From positions 558,001 to 622,000 of the forward strand of contig NZ_JABWTK010000001.1 of the NCBI RefSeq assembly GCF_020071995.1: a DNA stretch of 64,000 nt. Direction: 5' to 3'. This DNA is from Planococcus chinensis (GTDB taxonomy: Bacteria > Bacillota > Bacilli > Bacillales_A > Planococcaceae). The position numbers were made by a program, and so were the translations under genes. The notes beneath the pieces were generated by a model. The model searched no databases and was not told the origin of the DNA. It was given only the letters and a program-made list of their open reading frames with translations. Positions 35,013-42,925 of the stretch are shown piece by piece. The first letter of the stretch is position 1, and the number at the start of each line of letters is the position of its first letter.

Positions 35013-35052
35013 AGGAAAGGCACCTGTTCATTCAGGTGCCTTTCCTTTTTTC
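35013..35052. terminator. Right duplicate of the 34-bp hairpin, with T run; overlaps the MFS gene end
   Basis: Same stem-loop as 34643-34676 followed by six T. On the minus strand the stem encodes the last residues RKGT of the MFS protein and its TGA stop (35034-35032). Confidence 0.9.
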
Positions 35053-36231
35053 TGCGTTTCTATAGAGACTGACAGCGGCTAAGTAAAGCAGCGGCAACAA
35101 AGCGGTAAAAAGAACCAAGCCGGTCCAGCCGCCATTCGTCCATAACGGGCTCAGCAGCGAACTTCCGGCAGCTACGCCGATATAATAAGAAACCAGGTAA
35201 AGACTTGAAGCACTTCCTTTATGATGGGAAGCTTGCTGTCCGACTGAAGCGGCAGTCAGTGAGTGGGCGGTGAAAAAGCCAAGGCAAGTGACACACAAGC
35301 CAACAACGACTAGCCAAGTGACAGGGCTCAAGGTCAACAAAATGCCCAGCGACAAAATGGCGACGCCGGCTCTGCGCACTTTCCGCAAGCCGAAGTTCTC
35401 AGCCGCCCGTCCAGCCAACGGAGAGCCGACAACCCCGATTCCATAAGCAAAGAAGAGATAGGAAATCGCCTGGAGGGACATGGAGAAAGGCGGGTTTTCC
35501 ATATGGAACGGCAAATAAGTCCACATGCCGGTGAACGAAATTTGAAGAACGGCGCCTAACCCAAAAACCACCAGCAGGGAAGGGTTTTTTAAATGGAACC
35601 AAAAGCCTTCAATGTCTTTGGCAAACGTCAGATCGCCGGCCTCGAAATAGCGAGACTTTGGCAACAGAAAAAGCACAGCAGCAAACAAGACAAGTCCGGT
35701 AACGCCAAAAATGACAAATGTGGTTTGCCAGGAAAACAGATCAGTCAAAGAGCCGGAAAGCACCCGGCCGATCATGCCGCCAAGGGCATTGCTTGAGATA
35801 TATAAGGCCGTGGCATAACCAATATTCTTAGGGGCAATTTCTTCGCTTATATAGGCAAGTGCCGCAGCAGGAACACCTGCAAGCGCGAAACCTTGGATAA
35901 AACGAAGAATTAGAAACCAGGTGTAGGATTCGACCATGGGAAGAAGGAAAAAGGGGAGTGCCGAACCCAGCAAAGAATAGATGATATAAACTCTTCTGCC
36001 ATTGCGGTCCGAGAAAAATCCAAGTACAATCAGCCCAATGATGAGCCCGATGATGGTCAGCGACATAGCGAGGCTGGAGGCAGAGACCGATACCTGGAAT
36101 TCATCCACAAACAATGGCAACAGCGGCTGGACTACGTACAAATTGGCAAAAATGAAAAGAGAAGCCAACAGCAAACTGAACATGATTTTCCAGAACTCGC
36201 GATGTTCCGTCGTGTACTTTTCTGTATGCAT
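35032..36231 (-). CDS. MFS transporter, YnfM-like
   Basis: A 399-residue 12-span major facilitator protein. The cytoplasmic loop 2-3 has the MFS signature GFFSDRNGRR near residue 72-81. Helix 5 carries GGMIGRVLSGSLTD, and the second half has GSPLAGRAAENFGLRKVRR. The closest recalled relative is the E. coli YnfM/arabinose-efflux group, usually drug or metabolite exporters; substrate unknown. ATG 36231 on the minus strand with AGGAGGTGG upstream. Its stop codon lies within a terminator hairpin that is duplicated on the far side of repeat E3. Confidence 0.9.
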   Translation of the reverse strand: MHTEKYTTEHREFWKIMFSLLLASLFIFANLYVVQPLLPLFVDEFQVSVSASSLAMSLTIIGLIIGLIVLGFFSDRNGRRVYIIYSLLGSALPFFLLPMVESYTWFLILRFIQGFALAGVPAAALAYISEEIAPKNIGYATALYISSNALGGMIGRVLSGSLTDLFSWQTTFVIFGVTGLVLFAAVLFLLPKSRYFEAGDLTFAKDIEGFWFHLKNPSLLVVFGLGAVLQISFTGMWTYLPFHMENPPFSMSLQAISYLFFAYGIGVVGSPLAGRAAENFGLRKVRRAGVAILSLGILLTLSPVTWLVVVGLCVTCLGFFTAHSLTAASVGQQASHHKGSASSLYLVSYYIGVAAGSSLLSPLWTNGGWTGLVLFTALLPLLYLAAVSLYRNAEKRKGT

Positions 36232-36311
36232 TAGGCCACCTCCTTTTCATAGATACCCTTATATTACCACTAAAAAGGAAAGGCAGAAATTCTGAGGAGG
36301 TTAATTTCCGA

Positions 36312-36345
36312 ACAAAAAAAACCCCGCAATAGCAATCATTGCGGG
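36312..36345 (-). terminator. Terminator of the 143-residue protein gene
   Basis: CCCGCAATGATTGCTATTGCGGG read on the minus strand, followed by eight T. Confidence 0.88.
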
Positions 36346-36351
36346 AGTCGG

Positions 36352-36783
36352 TTATATTTTTTTGAAGAAAGAGATGATTTGTTTTTTTGAAGGTTCTTGA
36401 AGCCGGTAGCGCAATTCTTTGTTTTGCGTATTTACGAGGTGGTATGCCGGATTCTCGGCAACCGTAAACTTCCAATGCGGCTTCATGTTTTTCTTTTGGA
36501 TCTGCAGTTCAGGGGGCATCATCTTTTTTGTGAAACTTTCCAGTTTAGCCATTAAAAAGGTATCCATATACCTTACGATCAAAAAGCCTTGCTGACGCTC
36601 AGGATCAAACTTCGCCAAAGTGAATTCGCTGATATCGAATCCTTTTTCGTACCGCTGTACCGATGGGGACAGCACAAAACAATCTTCATTCGTAAAAACT
36701 GCAGAATTGCCTTGTTGTTTCAGCCCTAATTCTTCGACCAGAAAATCCTTGTTAACCAGACTCATTTCTCGCGCAGTAGCCAT
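36352..36783 (-). CDS. Conserved-looking hypothetical protein
   Basis: A 143-residue soluble basic protein of no family I recognise. It begins MATAREMSLVNKDFLVEELG and ends in a Lys-rich SKKQIISFFKKI, with a beta-rich centre (FLIVRYMDTFLMAKLESF). The start is ATG 36783, since AGGAGGAATTAC lies in front of it. The longer frame from 36930 lacks a ribosome site and runs over the promoter region. Own terminator; single gene. Confidence 0.75.
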   Translation of the reverse strand: MATAREMSLVNKDFLVEELGLKQQGNSAVFTNEDCFVLSPSVQRYEKGFDISEFTLAKFDPERQQGFLIVRYMDTFLMAKLESFTKKMMPPELQIQKKNMKPHWKFTVAENPAYHLVNTQNKELRYRLQEPSKKQIISFFKKI

Positions 36784-37046
36784 GTAATTCCTCCTAATGA
36801 AACATATTATACTTCTATTATAGCACTCTTCCGCCAATAAAGGGGCGTTGGAACGTTCTCGGTCTTTATACATGTACAAGGATGTAAGATTTTTGAAAAT
36901 AACCATATAAATGGATGAAAGAAAAGACAAGGTAATTGAAGCAATGAAAGCAATTCAGAACAAGGATATACATAAAAATTATCGAATAGAAACAGTACAG
37001 GAAGTGCATACGAAATACAGCTGCGAACCGTAAGGAGGAAAAAGTT

Positions 37047-37739
37047 GTGAAAACGATTGGGATGATTGGCGGCATGAGCTGGGAATCTTCTGCTGAATAC
37101 TACCGGCTGGTCAATGAAGAAGTGAAAAATCGTTTGGGCAGGCTGCATTCTTCAAAATCCATTCTCTTCAGCGTGGATTTTGAAGAAATTGAACAGCTGC
37201 AGGCCAGTGGCGACTGGCACCAGGCTGGAAAACTGCTGGGGCAAGCGGCCAAAAGCCTTGAAATGGCAGGAGCGGATTTTATCATTCTTTGCACCAATAC
37301 GATGCATAAAGTGATACAGGATGTGGAAGAAAATATCTCCATCCCGCTAGTGCATATTGGAGATGCTACTGCCGCTGCAATCAAGGAAAAGCAGATTCAA
37401 AAAATAGGATTGCTCGGTACCCGCTACACGATGGAAATGGACTTTTACAAATCCCGATTGGCTGCGGGCGGTTTGGAAGTGCTAATTCCGGGTGAACAGG
37501 AAAGGACGGAAATCAACCGGATTATTTTCGAAGAATTGTGTATGGGCACTGTGAGTGAAACATCACGGACTTTTTTTCTGGATGTCATTCAAAGCATGGT
37601 GGCCGAAGGAGCAGAAGGGATTATTCTTGGGTGTACCGAAATTGGATTATTGGTTCAGGAAGGGCATACAGATATTCCGTTGTTTGATACAACGAGAATC
37701 CACGTTAAAGTGGCAGTAGATTATGCTTTGAGTAATTAA
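37047..37739 (+). CDS. Aspartate/glutamate racemase family protein
   Basis: A 230-residue PLP-independent racemase-type enzyme. MIGGMSWESSAEYY near the start is typical of the YgeA/RacX group. The two catalytic Cys are in LCTNTMHK near residue 83 and ILGCTEIGLL near 193, both preserved. It would interconvert L- and D-aspartate or related amino acids, possibly for cell-wall or biofilm use. GTG start behind AAGGAGG. The spacing and single-gene arrangement give no further hint of the substrate. Confidence 0.9.
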   Translation: MKTIGMIGGMSWESSAEYYRLVNEEVKNRLGRLHSSKSILFSVDFEEIEQLQASGDWHQAGKLLGQAAKSLEMAGADFIILCTNTMHKVIQDVEENISIPLVHIGDATAAAIKEKQIQKIGLLGTRYTMEMDFYKSRLAAGGLEVLIPGEQERTEINRIIFEELCMGTVSETSRTFFLDVIQSMVAEGAEGIILGCTEIGLLVQEGHTDIPLFDTTRIHVKVAVDYALSN

Positions 37740-37808
37740 ATGCTATATAGAGGAAAATTCTGATATATTTAAATGGATAAGAAACCATGTGCAGAAAGGG
37801 TGGTTTTC

Positions 37809-38486
37809 ATGTGTGGAAGGTACTCATTGTATGCAGATTACCGGGCGATACTGGAGCGTTTTGATATTGATGAAGTAAGCTTTGAGGAAGAAGAATACGC
37901 GCAAAGCTTCAATGTCGCACCTTCTCAGCAAGTAGTCGCGGTCGTGAATGACGGCAAGAAAAACCGTTTGGGATTTTTGAAATGGGGACTGGTGCCGCCT
38001 TGGGCCAAGGATGAAAAAATCGGTTATAAAATGATCAATGCGAGGTCGGAAACCGCGGCGGAAAAGCCGAGCTTCCGAAATGCCTTCAAGAAAAAGCGCT
38101 GCCTGGTGGTAGCTGATTCCTTTTATGAATGGAAGCGGACGGATGACGGAAAAACGCCGATGCGCATCAAATTGAAATCAGGTGAACCGTTCGCCTTTGC
38201 AGCTTTATGGGAGTCATGGAAGTCGCCGGAAGGCAAGACCGTTAACACTTGCTCGATTTTAACGACGAAAGCGAATGAATTGATGGACACCATCCATGAC
38301 CGTATGCCCGTAATTTTAACGAAAGAAGCGGAGAAAATCTGGCTCGATCCGAACGTGCAGGATGCAGAAGAACTGGGCAGACTGCTTCAGCCTTTTGATT
38401 CTAATGAGCTTGAAGCGTATGAAGTGTCCGATGCTGTCAACTCGCCAAAAAATAATGGTCCTGAACTCATTAAAAAAGTAGGGTGA
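37809..38486 (+). CDS. SRAP (HMCES/YedK) family DNA abasic-site crosslinking protein
   Basis: A 225-residue SOS-response-associated peptidase domain protein. After removal of Met the catalytic Cys2 of MCGRYSLY is exposed. It forms a thiazolidine crosslink with abasic sites in single-stranded DNA. Other conserved parts are NVAPSQQVVAV, the WGLVPPWAKD loop, NARSETAAEKPSF and the C-terminal HDRMPVIL with the active-site His. The frame extends 12 codons upstream, but Cys2 chemistry demands the start at ATG 37809 behind GAAAGGGTGG. No LexA box is seen upstream. Confidence 0.95.
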   Translation: MCGRYSLYADYRAILERFDIDEVSFEEEEYAQSFNVAPSQQVVAVVNDGKKNRLGFLKWGLVPPWAKDEKIGYKMINARSETAAEKPSFRNAFKKKRCLVVADSFYEWKRTDDGKTPMRIKLKSGEPFAFAALWESWKSPEGKTVNTCSILTTKANELMDTIHDRMPVILTKEAEKIWLDPNVQDAEELGRLLQPFDSNELEAYEVSDAVNSPKNNGPELIKKVG

Positions 38487-38539
38487 CCAAGAGCTGGTGG
38501 AATTGATCCGTCCAGCTTGTAGTGACGGGGGGAGTGGCG

Positions 38540-39388
38540 ATGAAAAGCGGGCTAATATTAGAAGGTGGAGGGATGCGCGGTGTTTATACCGGAGGCGTCC
38601 TGGAAAAGTTTCTGGAAGAAGAGATTTTTGTAGATTATATTATCGGAGTCTCGGCCGGGGCCTGCAATGCGTCTTCTTATGTCTCGCGCCAGACAGGCCG
38701 CAACCACAAAGTGACCATCGGTTCTGTGCACCATCCGGATTATATATCCGTCAAGAACCTGCTGCTGAGAAGAGAACTGTTTGGGATGAATTTGATTTTC
38801 GATGAAATCCCGAATCGGCTCGTGCCTTTTGACTACGACAGTTTTCACGACGCAACGGAAGAGTTTGTCATTGGAACTACAGATTGCGTGACCGGAGAGG
38901 CTGTCTATTTTGAAAAAAGGGACCATGCCAAGGATGTGCTGGCGATTGTGCGGGCATCCAGTTCTTTGCCTTTTATGGCGAAGCCGGTAGAATTCGAAGG
39001 CCGCTTGCTGATGGATGGAGGCGTAGCTGACCCGATTCCGATCCGAAAGGCCATGGCAGACGGAGTCACAAAACCCATCATTGTGCTGACAAAAGAAAAA
39101 GGATACCGAAAAAAGAAAAATTCCTTTGCCCGGCTGATGCCGGCGCTTTACCGTCAATTCCCCGGCATTGTCAAAAGTATGGAAAGCTGGTATTTGCGCT
39201 ATAACGAAACAATGGAATTCATCGAAGAACTGGAAGCGGACGGGAAAGCCCTCGTGATCCAGCCTTCCAAAGTCTATAAGATCAACGGCATGGAGCGGGA
39301 TATTGAAAAGTTGACGGAGCTGTATGACCAAGGCTACCGGGATGCGGAAGAACGTATAGAAGAAATCATGAAATTCATCTCACTTTAG
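38540..39388 (+). CDS. Patatin-like phospholipase family protein
   Basis: A 282-residue lipid acyl hydrolase. The oxyanion motif GGGMRGVYTGG lies at about 10-20, the nucleophile Ser in GVSAGACNASSY near 43, and the Asp of the dyad in MDGGVADP near 160. It probably acts on membrane or storage phospholipids in the cytoplasm and resembles E. coli YjjU. ATG 38540 follows GGGGGGAGTGG; the frame's earlier ATG lacks a ribosome site. It lies 53 bp after the SRAP gene, perhaps in one transcript. Confidence 0.92.
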   Translation: MKSGLILEGGGMRGVYTGGVLEKFLEEEIFVDYIIGVSAGACNASSYVSRQTGRNHKVTIGSVHHPDYISVKNLLLRRELFGMNLIFDEIPNRLVPFDYDSFHDATEEFVIGTTDCVTGEAVYFEKRDHAKDVLAIVRASSSLPFMAKPVEFEGRLLMDGGVADPIPIRKAMADGVTKPIIVLTKEKGYRKKKNSFARLMPALYRQFPGIVKSMESWYLRYNETMEFIEELEADGKALVIQPSKVYKINGMERDIEKLTELYDQGYRDAEERIEEIMKFISL

Positions 39389-39398
39389 TAGTCATAAG

Positions 39399-39425
39399 AA
39401 AAACCGCTGAAGCCAGCGGTTTTTT
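39399..39425 (+). terminator. Terminator of the patatin gene (left duplicate)
   Basis: AAAAACCGCT-GAAGCC-AGCGGTTTTTT. A near copy with the same loop and orientation lies at 39896-39926. Confidence 0.9.
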
Positions 39426-39895
39426 CAGCTTGTTGAGAAAGCTATAGAAAAAAATTTCTTTAGAATATCTACGATATTCCGCAAAACAGCTGCGCTAAAA
39501 ACATATGCTCCTGCATCGCTGCGCTAGCTTCGTCGCAAAGACTTGGGCTCGCAGGCTTCGCCCAATGTCTTTCCTGCGGGCTTGCGCCGAACTAACTCGG
39601 CCTAGCAGCCGAGTGGATTTCGGCACTGCGCTGTCCCGCGGGAGTCTCCGCTGTTTTGCTTCATATCAAGAGAGGGTAGGAAACTACAGATTGCTTGATT
39701 TTCCCGCTTCTTTACACGTGACATCTTGTAAAGAAGCGGGAAAATAGAATGAAGCGGAAGGCGACGACTTCTGCGGGACAGCGAAGCAGTCGAGACCCTG
39801 GAGTCGCAAAGCGACGAAGCGGCTCGGCGCGAGCCCGCGAAAAGCGTCCGCCTGAAGCGGAATGGTTCAGACTGTCAGGGTTTCTCGACAGCCTG
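39426..39895 (+). repeat. Intergenic repeat element E4
   Basis: 470 bp bounded by CAGCTTGTTGAGAAAG and, at the right, the reverse complement of CAGGCTGTCGAGAAAC, the same two termini as E3 in reverse orientation. The first half has GATATTCCGC, an inverted copy of the module TCCTGCATCGCTGCGCTAG, and TTTCCTGCGGGCTTGCGCC. A stretch with CGAACTAACTCGG and CCGAGTGGATTTCGGCAC is shared with E2. The central hairpin is TTTTCCCGCTTCTTTACA / TGTAAAGAAGCGGGAAAA (about 39699-39746). The second half has GACTTCTGCGGGACAGCG and GAGCCCGCGAAAAGCG. No credible gene inside. Confidence 0.85.
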
Positions 39896-39926
39896 AAAAA
39901 AACCGCTGAAGCCAGCAGTTTTTTTT
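39896..39926. terminator. Right duplicate of the patatin-gene terminator, shared with the DUF4097 gene
   Basis: A7 CCGCT-GAAGCC-AGCAG T8, one stem base changed from the left copy. It touches the TAA stop of the minus-strand DUF4097 gene and can act on both strands. Confidence 0.85.
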
Positions 39927-40968
39927 ATAGCCGTTTTACCGTTAAACTGCCATTGTCCGATTGCAGGACTACGGAATGGAGCCCGTCGCCGAATACGGCG
40001 GTGTTGCTTTTAGAACCGAAAATGGAAGCTTTTCCGTTATCTTTATGGGCACGAATGGAAACGTTGACCGGGTCTTTCAAAGTTTCGAGTGTGATGCTGC
40101 CGTTGTCGGATTTCAAGTCGATGTTCCGTTCAAGATCGGGTGTCTGCAAATGGATTTTTCCATTGTCCGATTCCGCCTCTATATCTCCAGCGGCATTTTC
40201 CATGACAATACTGCCGTTATCCGATTTTAGTTTCATGGTTTTCGCCTCTGCACCTTTTAAGACAATTTTGCCGTTGTCGCTTTTTGTTGAAAGGGCATCG
40301 GCTTGAATTTCTCTTAACTTAACGGAACCGTTGTCCGATTTAACGATGAGAGTTGAGGCTGCGATGCTTTCTAATTTGATGCTACCGTTGTCTGACTTGG
40401 CATCAAAAATGGTGCTTTTCAATTGTTCAGCCTTAATCTGCCCGTTGTCCGACAGGATTTTGATGGACTCATACATTTTTGGCGGCAATTGCACAGTGAC
40501 GACAGGGGATTTGGTGCTGATCGTGAAACTGAAAATCCCCCATTTCTTTACTTCGTCTTTCAGCGTAATGACCAGTTTGCGGTCAATAATTTCTGTAAGG
40601 AACAGCTGGTTATAACTTTTGTTTTCGATGTCGACATGCACTTCGCCATCAGTTGAAGGCCCGATTTCCAAAGACCCGTTGTCCAGTTGAATATCGACAT
40701 GGTCAAATCCGTCGTGGTCAAATTCGCTCTTTGCTAAATTTACTGGCTTTGCCGGCATTTGGGCTTGGCTGAAATCAAACGATCCGATCAATTCATCCGC
40801 AATTTTAGAAGGGGATCCGAGTTCAGCTGCAATGTCCTGTTCGCTCTTGCCGTCGTCTCGCCCGTTAGAGAAATATTCCTGGATATCCTGAAGGATGTCC
40901 TTGCGTTCTTCTTCAGGAAGACGAGTTAACGCCTGTTCAAGTTCTTGGATAAACTGTTTTTCAGTCAT
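39925..40968 (-). CDS. HAAS/DUF1700 plus DUF4097 repeat protein (LiaG/YvlB-like)
   Basis: A 347-residue protein. The N-terminal helical HAAS/DUF1700 region (about 1-65) contains FIQELEQALTRLPEEERKD. From about 75 to the end there is a DUF4097 beta-solenoid built of about eight repeats with the core SDNGSI or SDNGKI at roughly 18-20 residue spacing. No signal peptide or membrane span is seen, unlike many relatives. Such proteins occur beside PadR regulators and in envelope-stress operons, but their role is unproven. ATG 40968 overlaps the end of the PadR gene (AATGACTGA), so translation is coupled. Confidence 0.88.
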   Translation of the reverse strand: MTEKQFIQELEQALTRLPEEERKDILQDIQEYFSNGRDDGKSEQDIAAELGSPSKIADELIGSFDFSQAQMPAKPVNLAKSEFDHDGFDHVDIQLDNGSLEIGPSTDGEVHVDIENKSYNQLFLTEIIDRKLVITLKDEVKKWGIFSFTISTKSPVVTVQLPPKMYESIKILSDNGQIKAEQLKSTIFDAKSDNGSIKLESIAASTLIVKSDNGSVKLREIQADALSTKSDNGKIVLKGAEAKTMKLKSDNGSIVMENAAGDIEAESDNGKIHLQTPDLERNIDLKSDNGSITLETLKDPVNVSIRAHKDNGKASIFGSKSNTAVFGDGLHSVVLQSDNGSLTVKRL

Positions 40969-41284
40969 TGTGCACACCCTCTTCGATTAGTTGGTTAACC
41001 CCATTTGTGAAACTTTTCCACTCAGCCAATTGCTCGTGCAAATACTCTCTTCCGCTTTCAGTCAACGTGTAATATTTGCGGGGAGGACCTTCGCTGGATT
41101 CCTGCAAGTAGGTGCTGAAATAGCCTTCCTTTGTCAGCCGCCGCAACAACGGATAAACCGAGCCTTCGGATATGGCGATGCGGTCAGAGATTTTTTGTAC
41201 CAATTCGTAGCCATAGCGGTCCTGTTTTTCTAGAAGAACAAGAACACAAAGATTAAGAACTCCTTTTTTAAACTGGACATTCAT
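40961..41284 (-). CDS. PadR family transcriptional regulator
   Basis: A 107-residue PadR subfamily 1/2 regulator. The winged helix reads LNLCVLVLLEKQDRYGYELVQ, then SEGSVYPLLRRLTKEGYFSTY and the wing PPRKYYTLTESGREYL. The C-terminal helix is short, for dimerisation. GAGGTGAGTTTCTG precedes ATG 41284; the longer frame would run over the control region. It probably represses itself and the DUF4097 gene that it overlaps by 8 bp. The upstream DNA around 41318-41340 holds ACAGTACT and AAGTACT half-sites, a possible operator. Confidence 0.92.
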   Translation of the reverse strand: MNVQFKKGVLNLCVLVLLEKQDRYGYELVQKISDRIAISEGSVYPLLRRLTKEGYFSTYLQESSEGPPRKYYTLTESGREYLHEQLAEWKSFTNGVNQLIEEGVHND

Positions 41285-41442
41285 CAGAAACTCACCTCTT
41301 TCTTCACTACTACTCATAAAACAGTACTGCTTAATAAGTACTATATCATCCACTACTGTTCATAGCAAGGTATTAAAGAATTGACTTTATAAATTCAATG
41401 GCATACGTTGAGTTTAAGAGATGAAAAGGAGTTGGAAGAAAC

Positions 41443-42291
41443 ATGGTGAAAGTGAAGCAGATCGAAGCGGTTCTCGCCGGTTCGGAACCGTTTACGGTGA
41501 TTGATATGGAAGTGAAGAACTATTTGCCGATGTTTTCGGATTACCAGCGGATGAGCCCGTTCTTTATGCTTGACCATGAATCTCCGCAAACATTCCCGGC
41601 GATTTCAGGAGCAGGAAGAGTCGATGGACTGCATCCGCATCGGGGATTGGAAACGGTCACGATTGTGTACGAAGGTGCCATTACCCATTACGACACCCAA
41701 GGGAATGGCGGGACAATACAGCAAGGTGAAGCGCAATGGATGACGGCTGGCGCCGGAATTCAGCACACCGAATTCCCTGAGCTTCCGGAAGGCGGCGTTT
41801 CCGAAATGATTCAATTATGGGTGCTGCTTCCGCAGTCACAGAAAATGTCGCCGGCGAAGTATCAGTCCCTGACTCAGGACAAAATCCGTACAGTTCCGGT
41901 TCACGGTGGAGACGTCCGCGTTATAGCGGGTGAGTATGCAGGGACTGCAGGTCCAGCTGTGTCATTTTCGCCGCTCCATCTTTTCGATGTCCGCTTGCAA
42001 AAAGACGGGCAAGCGGAATTCGGGTTTCCGGCTCATTTCAACACCGGGGCGTTTGTCGTAAAAGGCGAAGTGAGCGTCAACGGAGAAACCGCGGTAAGCT
42101 CAGGGAATTTCATTCTTTTCGAAAACAGCGGCGAGGATTTTACCGTAAAAGCTTTAAAACAGGAAACGGTATTGCTTGTCCTGAGCGGAGAGCCGCTTGG
42201 TGAACCGATTGCCCACCGGGGACCTTTTGTGATGAATACAAAAGAGGAATTGGATCAGGCATTCCAGGATTACTGGGATGGAAAGTTTTAG
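41443..42291 (+). CDS. Pirin family protein
   Basis: A 282-residue bicupin. The N-terminal cupin has the metal-binding set HPHRGLETVT near residue 64-73 and GIQHTE with His and Glu near 105-110. The C-terminal cupin is of the usual pirin type (GAFVVKGEVSVNG). Bacterial pirins bind Fe and some act as quercetin dioxygenases or modulate metabolic enzymes; the role here is open. AAAAGGAGTTGGA precedes ATG 41443. Single gene. Confidence 0.92.
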   Translation: MVKVKQIEAVLAGSEPFTVIDMEVKNYLPMFSDYQRMSPFFMLDHESPQTFPAISGAGRVDGLHPHRGLETVTIVYEGAITHYDTQGNGGTIQQGEAQWMTAGAGIQHTEFPELPEGGVSEMIQLWVLLPQSQKMSPAKYQSLTQDKIRTVPVHGGDVRVIAGEYAGTAGPAVSFSPLHLFDVRLQKDGQAEFGFPAHFNTGAFVVKGEVSVNGETAVSSGNFILFENSGEDFTVKALKQETVLLVLSGEPLGEPIAHRGPFVMNTKEELDQAFQDYWDGKF

Positions 42292-42354
42292 TATAAACTT
42301 CCATAAGTTTTCATTTATAATAAAAGAACCACTTAAATAAAAGGAGTAGCTAAC

Positions 42355-42378
42355 ATGAGTAGGGGCGGATTCACATGA
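42355..42378 (+). CDS. Eight-codon leader ORF coupled to the GNAT gene
   Basis: AAGGAG at 42341-42346 is followed at good distance by ATG 42355, which opens the tiny frame MSRGGFT and stops at TGA 42376-42378. That stop overlaps the GNAT start as ATGA. The codons include AGG and GGC. It may be a translational coupler or a chance short frame. Confidence 0.4.
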   Translation: MSRGGFT

Positions 42379-42821
42379 TTATCAAGCTGGACCATTGGCA
42401 AAAAGAAACGGCTGAAGCAATTCAGAGGATTCAAAAGCCGGCATATGAAGTGGAAGCAAAATTAATTGGATTCGATGGAATTCCTCAAATCGAGGAACCG
42501 GTTGAAGAAATCCAGAAGAGCGATGAGGTTTTCATGGGCATTGTGGAAGAACGGCTGAAAGGATTCATTTCTTTTAAAGAAATAGGAAAGACCATTGATA
42601 TCCACCGGCTCGTAGTTGACCCAGCAGCCTTTCGCCAAGGCCTCGGGAAGAGATTGCTCGTGCATTTGATAGAGCAATATGGCAATCATGATTTTGTGGT
42701 CAGCACCGGCACGGCTAATCAGCCGGCAGTGAATTTATATGAATCAATGGGCTTTACCGAACAAAAGCGTTTTGAAGTAGCACCCGGAATCATGTGCAGT
42801 AAATTTTTTAAAAGAAAGTAA
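42375..42821 (+). CDS. GNAT family N-acetyltransferase
   Basis: A 148-residue GNAT-fold acetyltransferase. LKGFISFKEIGKTIDIHRLVVDP spans beta 3-4, and the acetyl-CoA pyrophosphate loop is FRQGLGKRLLVHLI (motif A, R/Q-x-x-G-x-G/A) near residue 94-107. STGTANQPAVNLYESMGFTE follows as the motif B region. The substrate is unknown. Start ATG 42375, with AGGGGCGG as a ribosome site inside a preceding eight-codon frame. Confidence 0.9.
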   Translation: MIIKLDHWQKETAEAIQRIQKPAYEVEAKLIGFDGIPQIEEPVEEIQKSDEVFMGIVEERLKGFISFKEIGKTIDIHRLVVDPAAFRQGLGKRLLVHLIEQYGNHDFVVSTGTANQPAVNLYESMGFTEQKRFEVAPGIMCSKFFKRK

Positions 42822-42829
42822 AAAGTACT
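42818..42829. promoter_or_regulatory. Shared motif GTAAAAAGTACT upstream of the Lrp-family gene
   Basis: The 12-mer, centred on AAAAGTACT, recurs at 43540-43551 before the transporter operon, and in both cases is followed by TTT after one base. At this site it ends just ahead of the -35 region for TATAAT at 42854-42859. It is a candidate site for the neighbouring Lrp-type protein. Confidence 0.45.
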
Positions 42830-42925
42830 ATTTAATTTCGAAAAGAAAGTAAATATAATGGTGGTATTACAAAACGGAAGCAAATGGTGCATTAAAATGT
42901 TTTATTATAGTTCGGAGGCGGATTT

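Noticed and set aside
36785..37046. Search for a further gene between the 143-residue protein and the racemase
   Set aside because: No frame with a ribosome site and sensible composition; the region appears to be two divergent promoters.
37745..37808. LexA box before the SRAP gene
   Set aside because: Expected from the SOS link of the family but no GAAC-N4-GTTC pattern is present.
39505..40306. Open frames of 80 and 185 codons across repeat E4 and opposite the DUF4097 gene
   Set aside because: They consist of repeat sequence and antisense of a well-supported gene; no ribosome sites.
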